Shown here one piece after another: positions 1 through 9,377 of a stretch of DNA of 64,000 bases. Within the stretch, counting starts at the first letter, position 1. Each line of letters begins with the position of its first letter. The stretch comes from an uncultured Tenacibaculum sp. (lineage in GTDB: Bacteria; Bacteroidota; Bacteroidia; Flavobacteriales; Flavobacteriaceae), in assembly GCA_947497895.1 (NCBI GenBank), contig CANMIL010000002.1:310001-374000 (forward strand), in the 5' to 3' direction. A program made the translations under genes and the position numbers. Below the pieces are notes generated by a model, which was not told the origin of the DNA, did no database searches, and saw only the letters and a list, made by a program, of their open reading frames with translations.

Positions 1-2
1 AA

Positions 3-41
3 ATAGCTGATGAAGATTATTATAAATCTTGGTTAGAGTAA
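3..41 (+). CDS. C-terminal tail of a gene cut by the window edge
   Basis: An open frame runs from the window edge to a TAA at 39-41 and ends in the residues ADEDYYKSWLE. It lies 71 bp upstream of hppD. In Bacteroidota the gene before hppD is often homogentisate 1,2-dioxygenase, the next enzyme of tyrosine breakdown, so this could be its tail. Twelve residues are too few to prove that, and the identity is inference only. Confidence 0.5.
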   Translation: MADEDYYKSWLE

Positions 42-112
42 TCTTACTCTTTGTACAATTAGTTTTAGAAAGATTATTTTCTAATTAACAAAAACATCAA
101 ATTTAAGAACAC

Positions 113-1273
113 ATGTCAAAAGAAATAAAGTCAGTAAACTACGGTTTAGAAAAAATATTTGAAGGAGCTCAAGATTTCCTTCCACTTTTAGGAACAGATT
201 ACGTTGAATTTTATGTAGGGAATGCAAAGCAATCTGCACATTTTTATAAAACAGCTTTTGGTTTCCAATCTTTAGCATATAAAGGTTTAGAAACTGGATC
301 GAAAGATGAGGTAAGCTATGTTTTGGTTCAAGATAAAATACGTTTAGTATTAACAACCCCTTTAAACAGTAAGTCACCTGTAAATGATCATATTGTTAAG
401 CACGGTGATGGTGTAAAGGTTGTTGCTTTATGGGTTGAAGATGCTCGTTCGGCTTGGGAAGAAACAACAAAAAGAGGAGCAAAGTCTTACATGGAGCCAA
501 CAGTTGAAACAGATGAGCATGGAGAAGTAGTGCGTTCGGGTATTTATACTTATGGAGAAACTGTTCATATGTTTGTTGAGCGTAAAAATTATAAAGGAAC
601 TTTTATGCCAGGTTTCATTGATTGGAATCCTGATTATAATCCACCAAGTGCTGGTTTAAAATATATTGATCACATGGTAGGAAATGTTGGATGGGGTCAA
701 ATGAATACTTGGGTAAAATGGTATGAAGATGTAATGGGATTTGAAAACTTTTTATCTTTTGATGACAAGCAAATTCATACTGAATACTCAGCTCTTATGA
801 GTAAAGTAATGAGTAATGGTAACGGGAGGGTTAAATTTCCTATTAACGAGCCAGCAAAAGCAGCAAAACGTTCTCAGATTGAAGAATATTTAGACTTCTA
901 CGAAGGAGAAGGTGTACAACATATTGCAGTAGCAACAGATGATATCATCAAAACAGTTGCGCAGTTAAGAGCTAACGGAGTTGAGTTTTTACCTCCACCA
1001 CCACAATCATATTACGATATGATTCCTGAAAGATTAGGAGTTCATATGGAAATAATGAAAGAAGATATTGCCAAACTACAGGAGTTATCTATTTTGGTTG
1101 ATGCAGATGAAGAAGGGTATTTATTACAAATATTTACCAAACCAGTAGAAGATAGACCAACTTTATTCTTTGAAATTATCCAGAGAATGGGAGCGCGTGG
1201 ATTTGGAGCAGGAAACTTTAAAGCGTTGTTTGAATCGATTGAAAGAGAGCAACAATTAAGAGGAACACTATAA
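113..1273 (+). CDS. hppD: 4-hydroxyphenylpyruvate dioxygenase
   Basis: This cytosolic non-haem iron enzyme turns 4-hydroxyphenylpyruvate into homogentisate in tyrosine breakdown. The 386-residue protein has two vicinal-oxygen-chelate halves. The expected iron ligands are visible: His near 187 (YIDHMVGN), His near 270 (VQHIAVA) and Glu near 354 (LFFEIIQR). It ends with the family signature GFGAGNFKALFESIE followed by an EQ..RG tail. Length is normal. It is probably co-oriented with the preceding gene and is followed by its own terminator, so it is likely the last gene of a tyrosine catabolic unit. Confidence 0.96.
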   Translation: MSKEIKSVNYGLEKIFEGAQDFLPLLGTDYVEFYVGNAKQSAHFYKTAFGFQSLAYKGLETGSKDEVSYVLVQDKIRLVLTTPLNSKSPVNDHIVKHGDGVKVVALWVEDARSAWEETTKRGAKSYMEPTVETDEHGEVVRSGIYTYGETVHMFVERKNYKGTFMPGFIDWNPDYNPPSAGLKYIDHMVGNVGWGQMNTWVKWYEDVMGFENFLSFDDKQIHTEYSALMSKVMSNGNGRVKFPINEPAKAAKRSQIEEYLDFYEGEGVQHIAVATDDIIKTVAQLRANGVEFLPPPPQSYYDMIPERLGVHMEIMKEDIAKLQELSILVDADEEGYLLQIFTKPVEDRPTLFFEIIQRMGARGFGAGNFKALFESIEREQQLRGTL

Positions 1274-1296
1274 TAATTTATAGATTATAAGAAAGT

Positions 1297-1340
1297 AAAG
1301 CCAAGAATTAAATAATATTTAGTTTCTTGGCTTTTTGTTT
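1297..1340 (+). terminator. Rho-independent terminator after hppD
   Basis: AAAGCCAAGAA at 1297-1307 pairs with TTCTTGGCTTT at 1324-1334, followed by a T-rich tail. It lies 24 bp after the hppD stop. Confidence 0.8.
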
Positions 1341-1522
1341 TCTGAAAAAATGGATCGATATATAAACATAAAATCTCCTTTTTCTTAATCATATTATCAC
1401 ATATGGGAAACGTCCAATACCTTTTATTTAATGCATGCTAAAAGTAAATGAACTATGAACTATTTTAAGGTTTTGGCAAATATTTAAATACTCATAAGTG
1501 AGTAAATGATTAACAATTATTG

Positions 1523-1530
1523 TAATTTTG
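1523..1530 (+). promoter_or_regulatory. Flavobacterial -7 box before the tryptophan dioxygenase
   Basis: TAATTTTG matches the Bacteroidota consensus TAnnTTTG exactly. It ends only 4 bp before the ATG at 1535, so transcription would start at or next to the start codon. That predicts a leaderless or nearly leaderless mRNA. A clear -33 TTG at the usual distance is not obvious. Confidence 0.5.
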
Positions 1531-1534
1531 ACAC

Positions 1535-2452
1535 ATGAACAAAGAGGAATTATTAAAGGCCATTGAAGATAAATATAATGACCTTGGAGTCCCAACAGAA
1601 ACAATGCTTGAAGGACTTCTTTGGAGTAAGCCTATTACATACTGGGATTATATACAAACTGATGCTTTGTTAGGTTTACAAACGCCAAGAACAACACAAC
1701 CTGACGAGATGGTTTTTATAATGTATCATCAAGTAAATGAACTGTTGTTCAAAATGATTTTATGGGAAATTGATCAAGTAGCAAAATCTGTAGAGATTTC
1801 TGCTGAAAAATTCTCAAAACACCTTACCAGAATTAGTAGATATTTTGATATGCTTTGTAGTTCATTCTCAGTAATGGCTGATGGAATGGATGTTGAGCAA
1901 TATCTAAAATTCAGAAGTGCTTTAACACCAGCAAGTGGTTTTCAAAGTGCTCAATATAGAAAAGTTGAATTCGCTTCAACAGAACTCATCAATTTAATTG
2001 ACGCTCGTTTCAGAGATACTATTGATCGCGGCTCATCGTTTAAAAATGCTTACGATCATTTGTATTGGCAGGCGGCTGGCAAGAATTATTCTACAGGTCA
2101 AAAAACAACCTTACTAAAACTTTTTGAGAAAAAGTATATGGGAGAGTTTATTGACTTTATGGAAGATTATAGAGATTGTAATTTATCAGCAAAATTTAAG
2201 CAGTTACCTAAAGAAACCAGAGAAAATGAGGAGTTAATCCAAGCGATGCGTCATTACGATTATACCGTGAATGTAAAATGGGTAATGGCTCATTATAATG
2301 CTGCTGGAAAATATTTAGGAGGAGATGATACAGCTTTGGAGGCAACAGGTGGTAGCAATTGGAGAAAGTATTTACATCCGAAGTATCAAAGACGAGTTTT
2401 CTTCCCATATTTATGGAGTGAAGAAGAACTTAAAAACTGGGGTACATTCTAG
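1535..2452 (+). CDS. kynA: Tryptophan 2,3-dioxygenase family protein
   Basis: This haem enzyme oxidises L-tryptophan to N-formylkynurenine, the first step of the kynurenine pathway. The 305-residue protein has the N-terminal block TYWDYIQTDALLGLQ, the distal histidine in FIMYHQVNELLFKM (His about 65) and a second histidine in WVMAHYN (about 253), the expected haem-ligand position. Length suits the Bacteroidota branch. It sits beside hppD, giving a small aromatic amino acid catabolic block, but each gene has its own terminator. No other kynurenine gene is in the window. The assignment is firm; that the haem ligand is His253 is inferred from family knowledge. Confidence 0.92.
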   Translation: MNKEELLKAIEDKYNDLGVPTETMLEGLLWSKPITYWDYIQTDALLGLQTPRTTQPDEMVFIMYHQVNELLFKMILWEIDQVAKSVEISAEKFSKHLTRISRYFDMLCSSFSVMADGMDVEQYLKFRSALTPASGFQSAQYRKVEFASTELINLIDARFRDTIDRGSSFKNAYDHLYWQAAGKNYSTGQKTTLLKLFEKKYMGEFIDFMEDYRDCNLSAKFKQLPKETRENEELIQAMRHYDYTVNVKWVMAHYNAAGKYLGGDDTALEATGGSNWRKYLHPKYQRRVFFPYLWSEEELKNWGTF

Positions 2453-2472
2453 AAAAAAATAGAATTTAATAT

Positions 2473-2514
2473 AGAACTCCAGACTACAAAGGTGTAGTCT
2501 GGAGTTCTTTTTTT
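2473..2514 (+). terminator. Strong Rho-independent terminator after kynA
   Basis: A perfect 16-bp stem, AGAACTCCAGACTACA with TGTAGTCTGGAGTTCT, and an AAGG loop are followed by a run of T. It starts 21 bp after the stop codon. Confidence 0.92.
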
Positions 2515-2729
2515 ATAAATTTAAACATTGAGGGGGCAGAGTTTACATCATTCAGTTTTTAGTTATAAATGTTAGTTTTTTATACTTGAAAGAGTTTTTA
2601 TTTGTTATAATATTGGTAAGTTTTAGAATTTTGGAAAGATTGGAATAGAAATTGTTTATCAAAATTCATAAGTTTGAAGACCACGGGATTAAATGTTTTG
2701 TTTCATGTGGAACGATAAAAAAAATACAG

Positions 2730-3509
2730 ATGAAAAAATATATTACTTTTTTAGCTTTACTATGTTTGGTGTTAAATATTAACGCCCAAGAAGTCCCTAC
2801 TGCATTTAAGGGAGGAGAATGGTTGAAATATAGAATGAGTTATAGCGGTTTTTTGAGAGCAGGAACGGCTACTTTGGAATTAAAAGACGAAACATTAAAA
2901 GGAAGAAAGGTAATTCATGCCATAGGAAAAGGCTGGACTTCAGGTATGATTAGCTGGTTTTTTAAAGTTAACGACCGATATGAAAGTTATTTTACTCCTA
3001 AAAATGTAAAGCCTTATTTATTTGTAAGAGATATTGATGAAGGAGGTTATAAAAAGAAAAGAAATATCACTTTTAACTACAATAATAACACTGCTTATGT
3101 TCAAGACTTTATTAAACAAAAAGATAGTGTGATATCGGTAAGAAGTCCTCAAGATATGATTTCGACATTTTACTTTTTAAGAAATCATAATACCAAAAGT
3201 ATGAAAAAAGGAGAGGAAATTAACGTGTCTATGTTTTTTGATGACAAGAGTTATCCGTTCAAATTAAGGTTTTTAGGGTATGAAACCTTGAAGACCAAAT
3301 TTGGGAAAGTAAAAACGCAAAAATTTCGACCATTAGTTCAGGCAGGGAGAGTGTTTAAAGCTAAAGAAAGTGTTACTGTTTGGATTACCGCAGATGATAA
3401 TAAAGTACCTATTAAAATGAAGGCTTCTCTGGCAGTAGGATCTTTAAGAGCAGAATTAGAGGCATATAAGGGATTAGCGAATCCTTTTGAAATTATATTT
3501 ACCAAGTAA
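2730..3509 (+). CDS. DUF3108 domain-containing exported protein
   Basis: The 259-residue protein begins with a clear signal peptide (MKKYITFLALLCLVLNINAQ). I chose the ATG at 2730 rather than the in-frame upstream codon at 2652, because the signal peptide starts there. The rest matches the DUF3108 pattern seen in Bacteroidota: GGEWLKYRMSYSGF near the start, a central charged RDIDEGGYKKKR block, and SVTVWITADDNKVPIKM near the end. The function is unknown; an envelope role is inferred. It lies 85 bp before the M23 peptidase gene and may share its function, but a promoter-like box between them suggests separate expression as well. Confidence 0.85.
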   Translation: MKKYITFLALLCLVLNINAQEVPTAFKGGEWLKYRMSYSGFLRAGTATLELKDETLKGRKVIHAIGKGWTSGMISWFFKVNDRYESYFTPKNVKPYLFVRDIDEGGYKKKRNITFNYNNNTAYVQDFIKQKDSVISVRSPQDMISTFYFLRNHNTKSMKKGEEINVSMFFDDKSYPFKLRFLGYETLKTKFGKVKTQKFRPLVQAGRVFKAKESVTVWITADDNKVPIKMKASLAVGSLRAELEAYKGLANPFEIIFTK

Positions 3510-3558
3510 TAAGTTGTTTATGAGTTGTTAAAATGTGAAAATCAAATGTAAATATTTG

Positions 3559-3566
3559 TATTTTTG
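3559..3566 (+). promoter_or_regulatory. -7 box that decides the M23 peptidase start
   Basis: TATTTTTG is an exact TAnnTTTG match. Transcription from it would begin around 3572, downstream of the GTG at 3535, so translation would have to begin at the TTG at 3595. That TTG is where the lipoprotein signal peptide starts. Confidence 0.45.
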
Positions 3567-3594
3567 CGAGAATGGTCATAAAAAACATCACTTT

Positions 3595-4878
3595 TTGAAA
3601 CAAATTACATACCTACTACTACTCACTCTAAGCATTGTTTTATCTTGTAAAAAAGAAGATAAGAAGGAAATTAATGAAATAAAAGAAGTAAAAAAGCCTG
3701 AACCAGTAATGTTTTTTGGCTATAATTTGGATAAGTTTAATGTTGTAAACGATACCATTAAAAAAGGAGAAAGTTTTGGTGTTATTTTAGATAGACACCA
3801 CGTGATGTATCCTAAAATAAACAAAATAGCCACTACAATTAAAGATACCTTCGACGTAAGAAGAGTTCGAACGGGGAAACCTTATACGATATTAACATCG
3901 AAAGATTCGTTACATAAAGCCCAAGTTTTCATTTATAAGCATAATCGAGTTCAAGCCACTGTTATTGATTTTAAAGACTCTATCATTTCAGCTTATAAGC
4001 ATAAGAAAAAAATAAAAGTTATTGAAAAACAAATAGCTGGAGAAATCAACTCAAATCTTTCTGTAACTATGGACAGCCTTGGGTTACATGCTTCATTAAC
4101 AAACACTGTTGCTGATATCTATGCATGGACCTTAGATTTTTATCGCCTTCAAAAAGGAGATAATTTCAAACTTATTTATGAAGAAAAGTTTATTAATGAT
4201 ACTGTTTTTGTAGGGTACGGAGAGGTAAAAGCTGCGTTATTCAGTCATAAAGGAGAAGATTTATATGCCTATAAGTTTGTTGCGGATACCATTAAAAATG
4301 AAGCCGATTACTATGATGAGAAAGGAAACATGTTAAGAAGTACCTTTTTAAAATCTCCGATAAAATTTCAATACAGAATTTCTTCGAGATTTAATTTAAG
4401 AAGAAGAATAAAACTTTATGGAAATAAAATAAGACCTCACAGAGGAACTGATTTTGCAGCTCCTTATGGAACACCAATTATGACCACAGCAAGTGGAACG
4501 GTTGTAGAGTCCGCTAGAAGAGGGGGGAATGGTAACTATGTAAAGGTAAAACATAATAGTACCTATACTACACAATATTTACATATGAAAAGGAGGAAAT
4601 CACGTGTAGGAGATTATGTAAAACAAGGTGATATAATTGGTTGGGTTGGAATGACTGGGAATACAAGTGGACCTCATGTATGCTATCGTTTTTGGAAAAA
4701 TGGAGTGCAAGTTGATCCTTTCAGAGAAAAACTTCCTTCTGCAAAACCTTTGGCAGATAGCATAAAACCTCGATATTTTGAATATATAGATCCATTTAAA
4801 AAACAATTAGACAGTATTTATTTTGTAAAAAAGGTAGATTCTATATTTTTGGGGCAAGATAATCTAGCAACTAATTAA
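3595..4878 (+). CDS. M23 family metallopeptidase lipoprotein
   Basis: This is a probable peptidoglycan endopeptidase or cell-wall-binding protein. With the TTG start at 3595 it has 427 residues and a lipoprotein signal ending LSIVLSCKKED. A GTG at 3535 in the same frame would add 20 residues that look unlike a signal. The LytM-type domain occupies the last third: the zinc-site segment is HRGTDFAAPYGTPI, and TTQYLHM follows. The usual closing HxH is PHVCYRFW here, so the second histidine is replaced by cysteine, a variant I believe is common in Bacteroidota homologues. It is 5 bp upstream of pgi and probably co-transcribed. Confidence 0.88.
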   Translation: MKQITYLLLLTLSIVLSCKKEDKKEINEIKEVKKPEPVMFFGYNLDKFNVVNDTIKKGESFGVILDRHHVMYPKINKIATTIKDTFDVRRVRTGKPYTILTSKDSLHKAQVFIYKHNRVQATVIDFKDSIISAYKHKKKIKVIEKQIAGEINSNLSVTMDSLGLHASLTNTVADIYAWTLDFYRLQKGDNFKLIYEEKFINDTVFVGYGEVKAALFSHKGEDLYAYKFVADTIKNEADYYDEKGNMLRSTFLKSPIKFQYRISSRFNLRRRIKLYGNKIRPHRGTDFAAPYGTPIMTTASGTVVESARRGGNGNYVKVKHNSTYTTQYLHMKRRKSRVGDYVKQGDIIGWVGMTGNTSGPHVCYRFWKNGVQVDPFREKLPSAKPLADSIKPRYFEYIDPFKKQLDSIYFVKKVDSIFLGQDNLATN

Positions 4879-4883
4879 AACAC

Positions 4884-6452
4884 ATGGCATTAAAGAATAT
4901 TAACCCGACTAAAACCGAAGCTTGGAAAAACTTAGAATCTCACTACGAAGAAGCAAAATATTATAACTTAAGACGACTGTTCCAAGAAGATGAAGAAAGA
5001 GGAAAAGAGTTCGTTTATAAGTTTGATGATTTCAATATTGACCTTTCAAAGAATTTAATTTCTAAGGAAACACTAAGCAATTTATTGTCGCTGGCAAACG
5101 ATGTCGATTTAAAAGATGCCATAGAAAAGTACTTCACAGGAGATACCATAAATGTAACAGAGGGGAGAGCTGTGTTACACACCGCGTTGAGAAGTAATTC
5201 GAAGGAGCCAGTATTGGTTAACGGAAAGGATGTTAAGCCTCAAATTAAAACTGCATTAAGAAAAATAAAAGCATTTTCAGGAAAGGTGATTTCTGGAAAA
5301 TGGAAAGGATATACCGATAAGCCAATAACCGATGTGGTGAATATCGGGATTGGAGGATCTGATTTTGGCCCTCGAATGGTGGTGGAGTCCTTAAAATATT
5401 ATCAGAATAAACTTAATACTCATTTTGTTTCGAATGTTGACGGTGATCATGTTCAGGAGATTTTAAAGAAAATAAATCCTGAAACAACCTTGTTTGTTAT
5501 TGTGTCTAAAACTTTTACGACACAAGAAACCATTACGAATGCAAATACAATAAGAGATTGGTTTTTAAAATCGGCAACAGTATTTGATGTAGCCAAGCAT
5601 TTCGTTGCAGTATCAACAAATATTGAAGCCGTAGTAAATTTTGGTATTGATAAGAAAAATGTTTTCCCAATGTGGGATTGGGTAGGAGGACGATTCTCTT
5701 TATGGTCGGCTGTAGGGCTTACGATTAGTTTGTCTTTAGGGTTTGATAAGTTTAAAGAACTTTTGGATGGAGCTGAAAAAATGGATATCCATTTTAGAAC
5801 TTCAGATTTTGATCAAAATATTCCCGTTTTACTATCATTACTGAGCGTATGGTATAATAACTTTTTAAACTGTGAATCAGAAGCCATTTTTAGTTACTCA
5901 CATTATTTGAAAGATTTGCCAGAGTATTTGCAACAAGCTTTTATGGAGAGTAATGGGAAAGGAGTTGACAGAAACGGTGAAGAAGTCACGTATCAAACAG
6001 GATCGATTGTTTGGGGAAGTGTTGGGACAAACATGCAGCACTCATTCATGCAGCTTTTACATCAAGGAACTAAAATAATTCCTGCCGATTTTATTGGTTT
6101 TGAGGAATCATTATATGGTGATGATGACCATCATAACAAACTAATGGCCAACTTTTATGGTCAAATAGAAGCACTTGCTTTTGGTAAAACAAGAGAAGAA
6201 GCTCATTTAGATTTAAAAGTAAACGGAAAGCTAGATGATTTAGCGCGTTTACTCCCTTATAAGGTTTTTTCAGGAAACAAGCCTTCAACTGCAATTACAA
6301 TCAAAAAATTGACGCCTTCAACCTTGGGAATGCTAATTTCAATGTATGAACATAAAGTGTTCGTACAAGGGGTTTTATGGAATGTGTATTCTTTTGATCA
6401 ATTTGGGGTGGAACTTGGTAAAGAATTAGCTAAAAAAATGCTAAAGTCTTAA
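4884..6452 (+). CDS. pgi: Glucose-6-phosphate isomerase
   Basis: This cytosolic glycolytic enzyme interconverts glucose 6-phosphate and fructose 6-phosphate. The 522-residue length is slightly under the usual 545-550. Family signatures are present: IGIGGSDFGPRMV, VSKTFTTQET, the catalytic-region ESNGKGVDRNG, and GSVGTNMQHSFMQLLHQG. The start is the ATG 5 bp after the M23 gene, so the pair looks like an operon. Nothing unusual is seen in the active site. Confidence 0.96.
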   Translation: MALKNINPTKTEAWKNLESHYEEAKYYNLRRLFQEDEERGKEFVYKFDDFNIDLSKNLISKETLSNLLSLANDVDLKDAIEKYFTGDTINVTEGRAVLHTALRSNSKEPVLVNGKDVKPQIKTALRKIKAFSGKVISGKWKGYTDKPITDVVNIGIGGSDFGPRMVVESLKYYQNKLNTHFVSNVDGDHVQEILKKINPETTLFVIVSKTFTTQETITNANTIRDWFLKSATVFDVAKHFVAVSTNIEAVVNFGIDKKNVFPMWDWVGGRFSLWSAVGLTISLSLGFDKFKELLDGAEKMDIHFRTSDFDQNIPVLLSLLSVWYNNFLNCESEAIFSYSHYLKDLPEYLQQAFMESNGKGVDRNGEEVTYQTGSIVWGSVGTNMQHSFMQLLHQGTKIIPADFIGFEESLYGDDDHHNKLMANFYGQIEALAFGKTREEAHLDLKVNGKLDDLARLLPYKVFSGNKPSTAITIKKLTPSTLGMLISMYEHKVFVQGVLWNVYSFDQFGVELGKELAKKMLKS

Positions 6453-6569
6453 TAATTAGTTATCTTAGAAGCTTAAAATAATGTTAAAAAACTTAACATT
6501 AAGTTAATATTGGGAATGAGTAAATGTTAGAATTTTGCTCAAGCTATTTAATAACAATTAGATTAGACA

Positions 6570-9248
6570 ATGAGAAAACTTAAAAACGTTTTATTGGTAG
6601 CCTTGTTTTTTGTAACAGCTACTATTTTAGGACAAACTAGAATTACTGGTACGGTGCTTGACGAAACAGGAGAGCCTCTACCAGGAGCAAATGTTGTAGA
6701 AAAGGGGACTACAAATGGTGCTTCAACAGATTTTAACGGAAAATTCCAGTTAAATGTAAAATCATCTACGGGAACTGTGGTAGTCTCTTTCGTAGGTTAT
6801 CGAGAAAAAGAAGTTTCTTATACAGGAACGAATTTAGGAACAATTCAATTAGAGACATCGAATTTACTTGAGGAGGTTGTCGTAGTTGGAAAAGGAGTTA
6901 TCGATTTAGCGGGAGGTAGAAAAACAGGTGTTGCTGTATCTACAATCAAAGCTGCTGAGATTCAGAAAAAAATTGGAACACAAGACATTACAATGGCTCT
7001 TGTAAATACTCCTTCAGTATATGTAGCTGGTCAAGGAGGTGGTTTTGGAGATTCGAGACTAGCTGTAAGAGGTTTTGAACAAGATAATACTGCTTACTTA
7101 TTAAACGGTCAACCAATTAATGGTATGGAAGACGGTAAGATGTATTGGTCAAATTGGTCAGGAATTAACGATATTGCAAGTGCTGTGCAAATTCAAAGAG
7201 GTTTAGGAGCTTCTAAATTAGCAATTTCTTCTGTTGGAGGTACAACAAACTTCGTTACGAAAACTACTGATAAAAAAGAAGGTGGTTATATTTATGCAGG
7301 TACTGCAAATGATAGTTACTATAAAGGTACTGTTTTTTATAATACAGGAAAATTAGAAAATAATTTCGCTGCTTCTGTTATGTTCTCTCACTGGCAAGGA
7401 GACGGTTATAATGAAGGAACTAGAGGTCAAGGACAAACGTATTTTATTTCATTTGGATATACTCCAAATGAATCACATAACTTTAACTTCTTGCTTACTG
7501 GTGCTCCACAATGGCACGATCAAAACTTTAACCAAAGTATTTCGACATATCTTCAATATGGAAGAAGATATAATAGTAACTGGGGAACTTACAATGGGGA
7601 ATATATGACTGAAAGAAGAAACTTTTATCATAAACCTGTTGCAAATTTAAACTGGGATTATAAAATCAGCGAAAACTCAAACCTTTCGACTGTTCTGTAT
7701 GCTTCATGGGGACGTGGAGGTGGAACCGGAGGAAGAGGAAATCGTATAAGAACTGCTGATGGATACATAGACTATGATGCAATTTATGCTCAAAACGCTC
7801 AGGTTACTGATGGAGCCGCAGTATATTTTGGTAGTGAACCAGCATATATTACAAGAGCATCTATGAACTTACACAGTTGGTATGGTTTAGTTTCTAATTT
7901 CGAAACTCAATTAAATGAAAATTTAAACTTTAATATTGGTTTAGATTTAAGAACGTATTACGGAGAGCACTTTAGAGTTGTTGAGAACTTTCATGGATTA
8001 ACTTCTTGGAGAGAAAATATTAGATTAAGAGATCAAAATAATAACCATGAAACTTTTGGAAGTTTTGGAACGTACAAATTTGTTCAAACAACCGAAAGTT
8101 TAAATGCAAACCCATGGGCTGCTACCTTTAGAAATTTTGATGAGAAGGATAAAATAAACTATAGTAATGATGAAAGAATTTCTTACGGTGGTATTTTTAC
8201 TCAATTAGAATATTCTGATGATGTTGTTTCTGCATTTTTCCAAGGATCTTTATCGAATCAATATCACCAAAGATTTGACCACTATCAATATGCTGATGCT
8301 ACTTTATTAAATGGTACTTCACCTCAATGGACTGGTACTGATTTGCCTGATGGCATCACAGATGGTGTTAATTCTGAAAAAGTTGAGAATTTAGGGTATA
8401 ATGTAAAAGGAGGTATCGGATTAAAAACTTCAGAGAATAGTAAATTTTACTTAAATGGAGGATTTTACTCGCGTCAACCTTATCACGACAATATTTACTT
8501 AAACTTTACGAACTTTGTAAATCCACTTACTCAGAATGAGAAAATTACAAGTTTAGAATTAGGGTATAGCTATTCTACACGTAAATTCACTGCTAATTTC
8601 AATGCGTATTCTACGTTATGGAGAGATAGAGTTGTTACTTCTTCTAGAGTAACAAATGACATTGTACAATTCACAACTAACCAAGGAGTTGCTCAGCACC
8701 ACCAAGGGATAGAGTTAGATTTTAGAGTGAAATTACTTAATGATAAGTTAGATTTAAGTGGTTTTATGTCTTTAGGTGACTGGACATATTCAGGAGAAGC
8801 GATTACGAGAATAGCGGATGAAGATCAAAATGTGATTAGCGAAACTCGTGAAGATATTGATGGTGGAAAAGTTGGAGATGCAGCTCAAACTACATTCAGT
8901 TTAAGTGCTGAATATGAAATTATTGAAAACCTATCTATTGATGCGGATTGGAGATATTATGATGATCTTTATGCTGATGTTGGAGCTATTAAAGAGAATT
9001 TAAAATTGCCTTCATACGATGTTGTAGATGCAGGAGTTTCATATAAGTATGAGTTTAAAAACAGTAATAAATCACTAAACTTCAGAGCTAACGTTAATAA
9101 CGTTTTTGGTGAAGTTTATTTATCAGAACTTCGTACAGCGATTGAGGCTGCTCCTGGTGATGAGACTTGGAATGGGATAAACGTTAATAACCAAGGTTTA
9201 TTCGGTTTAGGTACAACTTGGAACTTCTCAGTTAGATATAAATTCTAA
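6570..9248 (+). CDS. TonB-dependent receptor with CarboxypepD_reg-like N-terminus
   Basis: This is an outer-membrane active importer. The 892-residue protein has a signal peptide ending ILGQ, then a carboxypeptidase-regulatory-like domain (about 22-105, TGTVLDETGEPLPGANV and TDFNGKFQL), a plug domain (about 125-230, RLAVRGFEQDNTAYLLNGQ), and a beta-barrel rich in aromatic and Asn residues ending in a terminal aromatic pair (VRYKF). It is monocistronic: a terminator follows and no SusD partner is adjacent, so it is not a SusCD polysaccharide system. The substrate is unknown. Confidence 0.92.
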   Translation: MRKLKNVLLVALFFVTATILGQTRITGTVLDETGEPLPGANVVEKGTTNGASTDFNGKFQLNVKSSTGTVVVSFVGYREKEVSYTGTNLGTIQLETSNLLEEVVVVGKGVIDLAGGRKTGVAVSTIKAAEIQKKIGTQDITMALVNTPSVYVAGQGGGFGDSRLAVRGFEQDNTAYLLNGQPINGMEDGKMYWSNWSGINDIASAVQIQRGLGASKLAISSVGGTTNFVTKTTDKKEGGYIYAGTANDSYYKGTVFYNTGKLENNFAASVMFSHWQGDGYNEGTRGQGQTYFISFGYTPNESHNFNFLLTGAPQWHDQNFNQSISTYLQYGRRYNSNWGTYNGEYMTERRNFYHKPVANLNWDYKISENSNLSTVLYASWGRGGGTGGRGNRIRTADGYIDYDAIYAQNAQVTDGAAVYFGSEPAYITRASMNLHSWYGLVSNFETQLNENLNFNIGLDLRTYYGEHFRVVENFHGLTSWRENIRLRDQNNNHETFGSFGTYKFVQTTESLNANPWAATFRNFDEKDKINYSNDERISYGGIFTQLEYSDDVVSAFFQGSLSNQYHQRFDHYQYADATLLNGTSPQWTGTDLPDGITDGVNSEKVENLGYNVKGGIGLKTSENSKFYLNGGFYSRQPYHDNIYLNFTNFVNPLTQNEKITSLELGYSYSTRKFTANFNAYSTLWRDRVVTSSRVTNDIVQFTTNQGVAQHHQGIELDFRVKLLNDKLDLSGFMSLGDWTYSGEAITRIADEDQNVISETREDIDGGKVGDAAQTTFSLSAEYEIIENLSIDADWRYYDDLYADVGAIKENLKLPSYDVVDAGVSYKYEFKNSNKSLNFRANVNNVFGEVYLSELRTAIEAAPGDETWNGINVNNQGLFGLGTTWNFSVRYKF

Positions 9249-9269
9249 GAAAATATTATTAGATATTAT

Positions 9270-9297
9270 AAAGCCACCTCATTTGAGGTGGCTTTTT
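9270..9297 (+). terminator. Terminator after the TonB-dependent receptor
   Basis: AAAGCCACCTC and GAGGTGGCTTT form a stem around a four-base ATTT loop, followed by T residues, 22 bp after the stop. Confidence 0.88.
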
Positions 9298-9346
9298 GTT
9301 TTAATCCATATTCAATATTAACGCTTATTGAGTGATCAAAATTCAG

Positions 9347-9354
9347 TAAATTTG
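9347..9354 (+). promoter_or_regulatory. -7 box for the small membrane protein gene
   Basis: TAAATTTG is an exact TAnnTTTG match, with a TTG at 9328-9330 about 16 bp upstream. The predicted start lies about 18 bp before the ATG at 9378. Confidence 0.55.
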
Positions 9355-9377
9355 CAATAACTAAAACTAGCAAAAGC

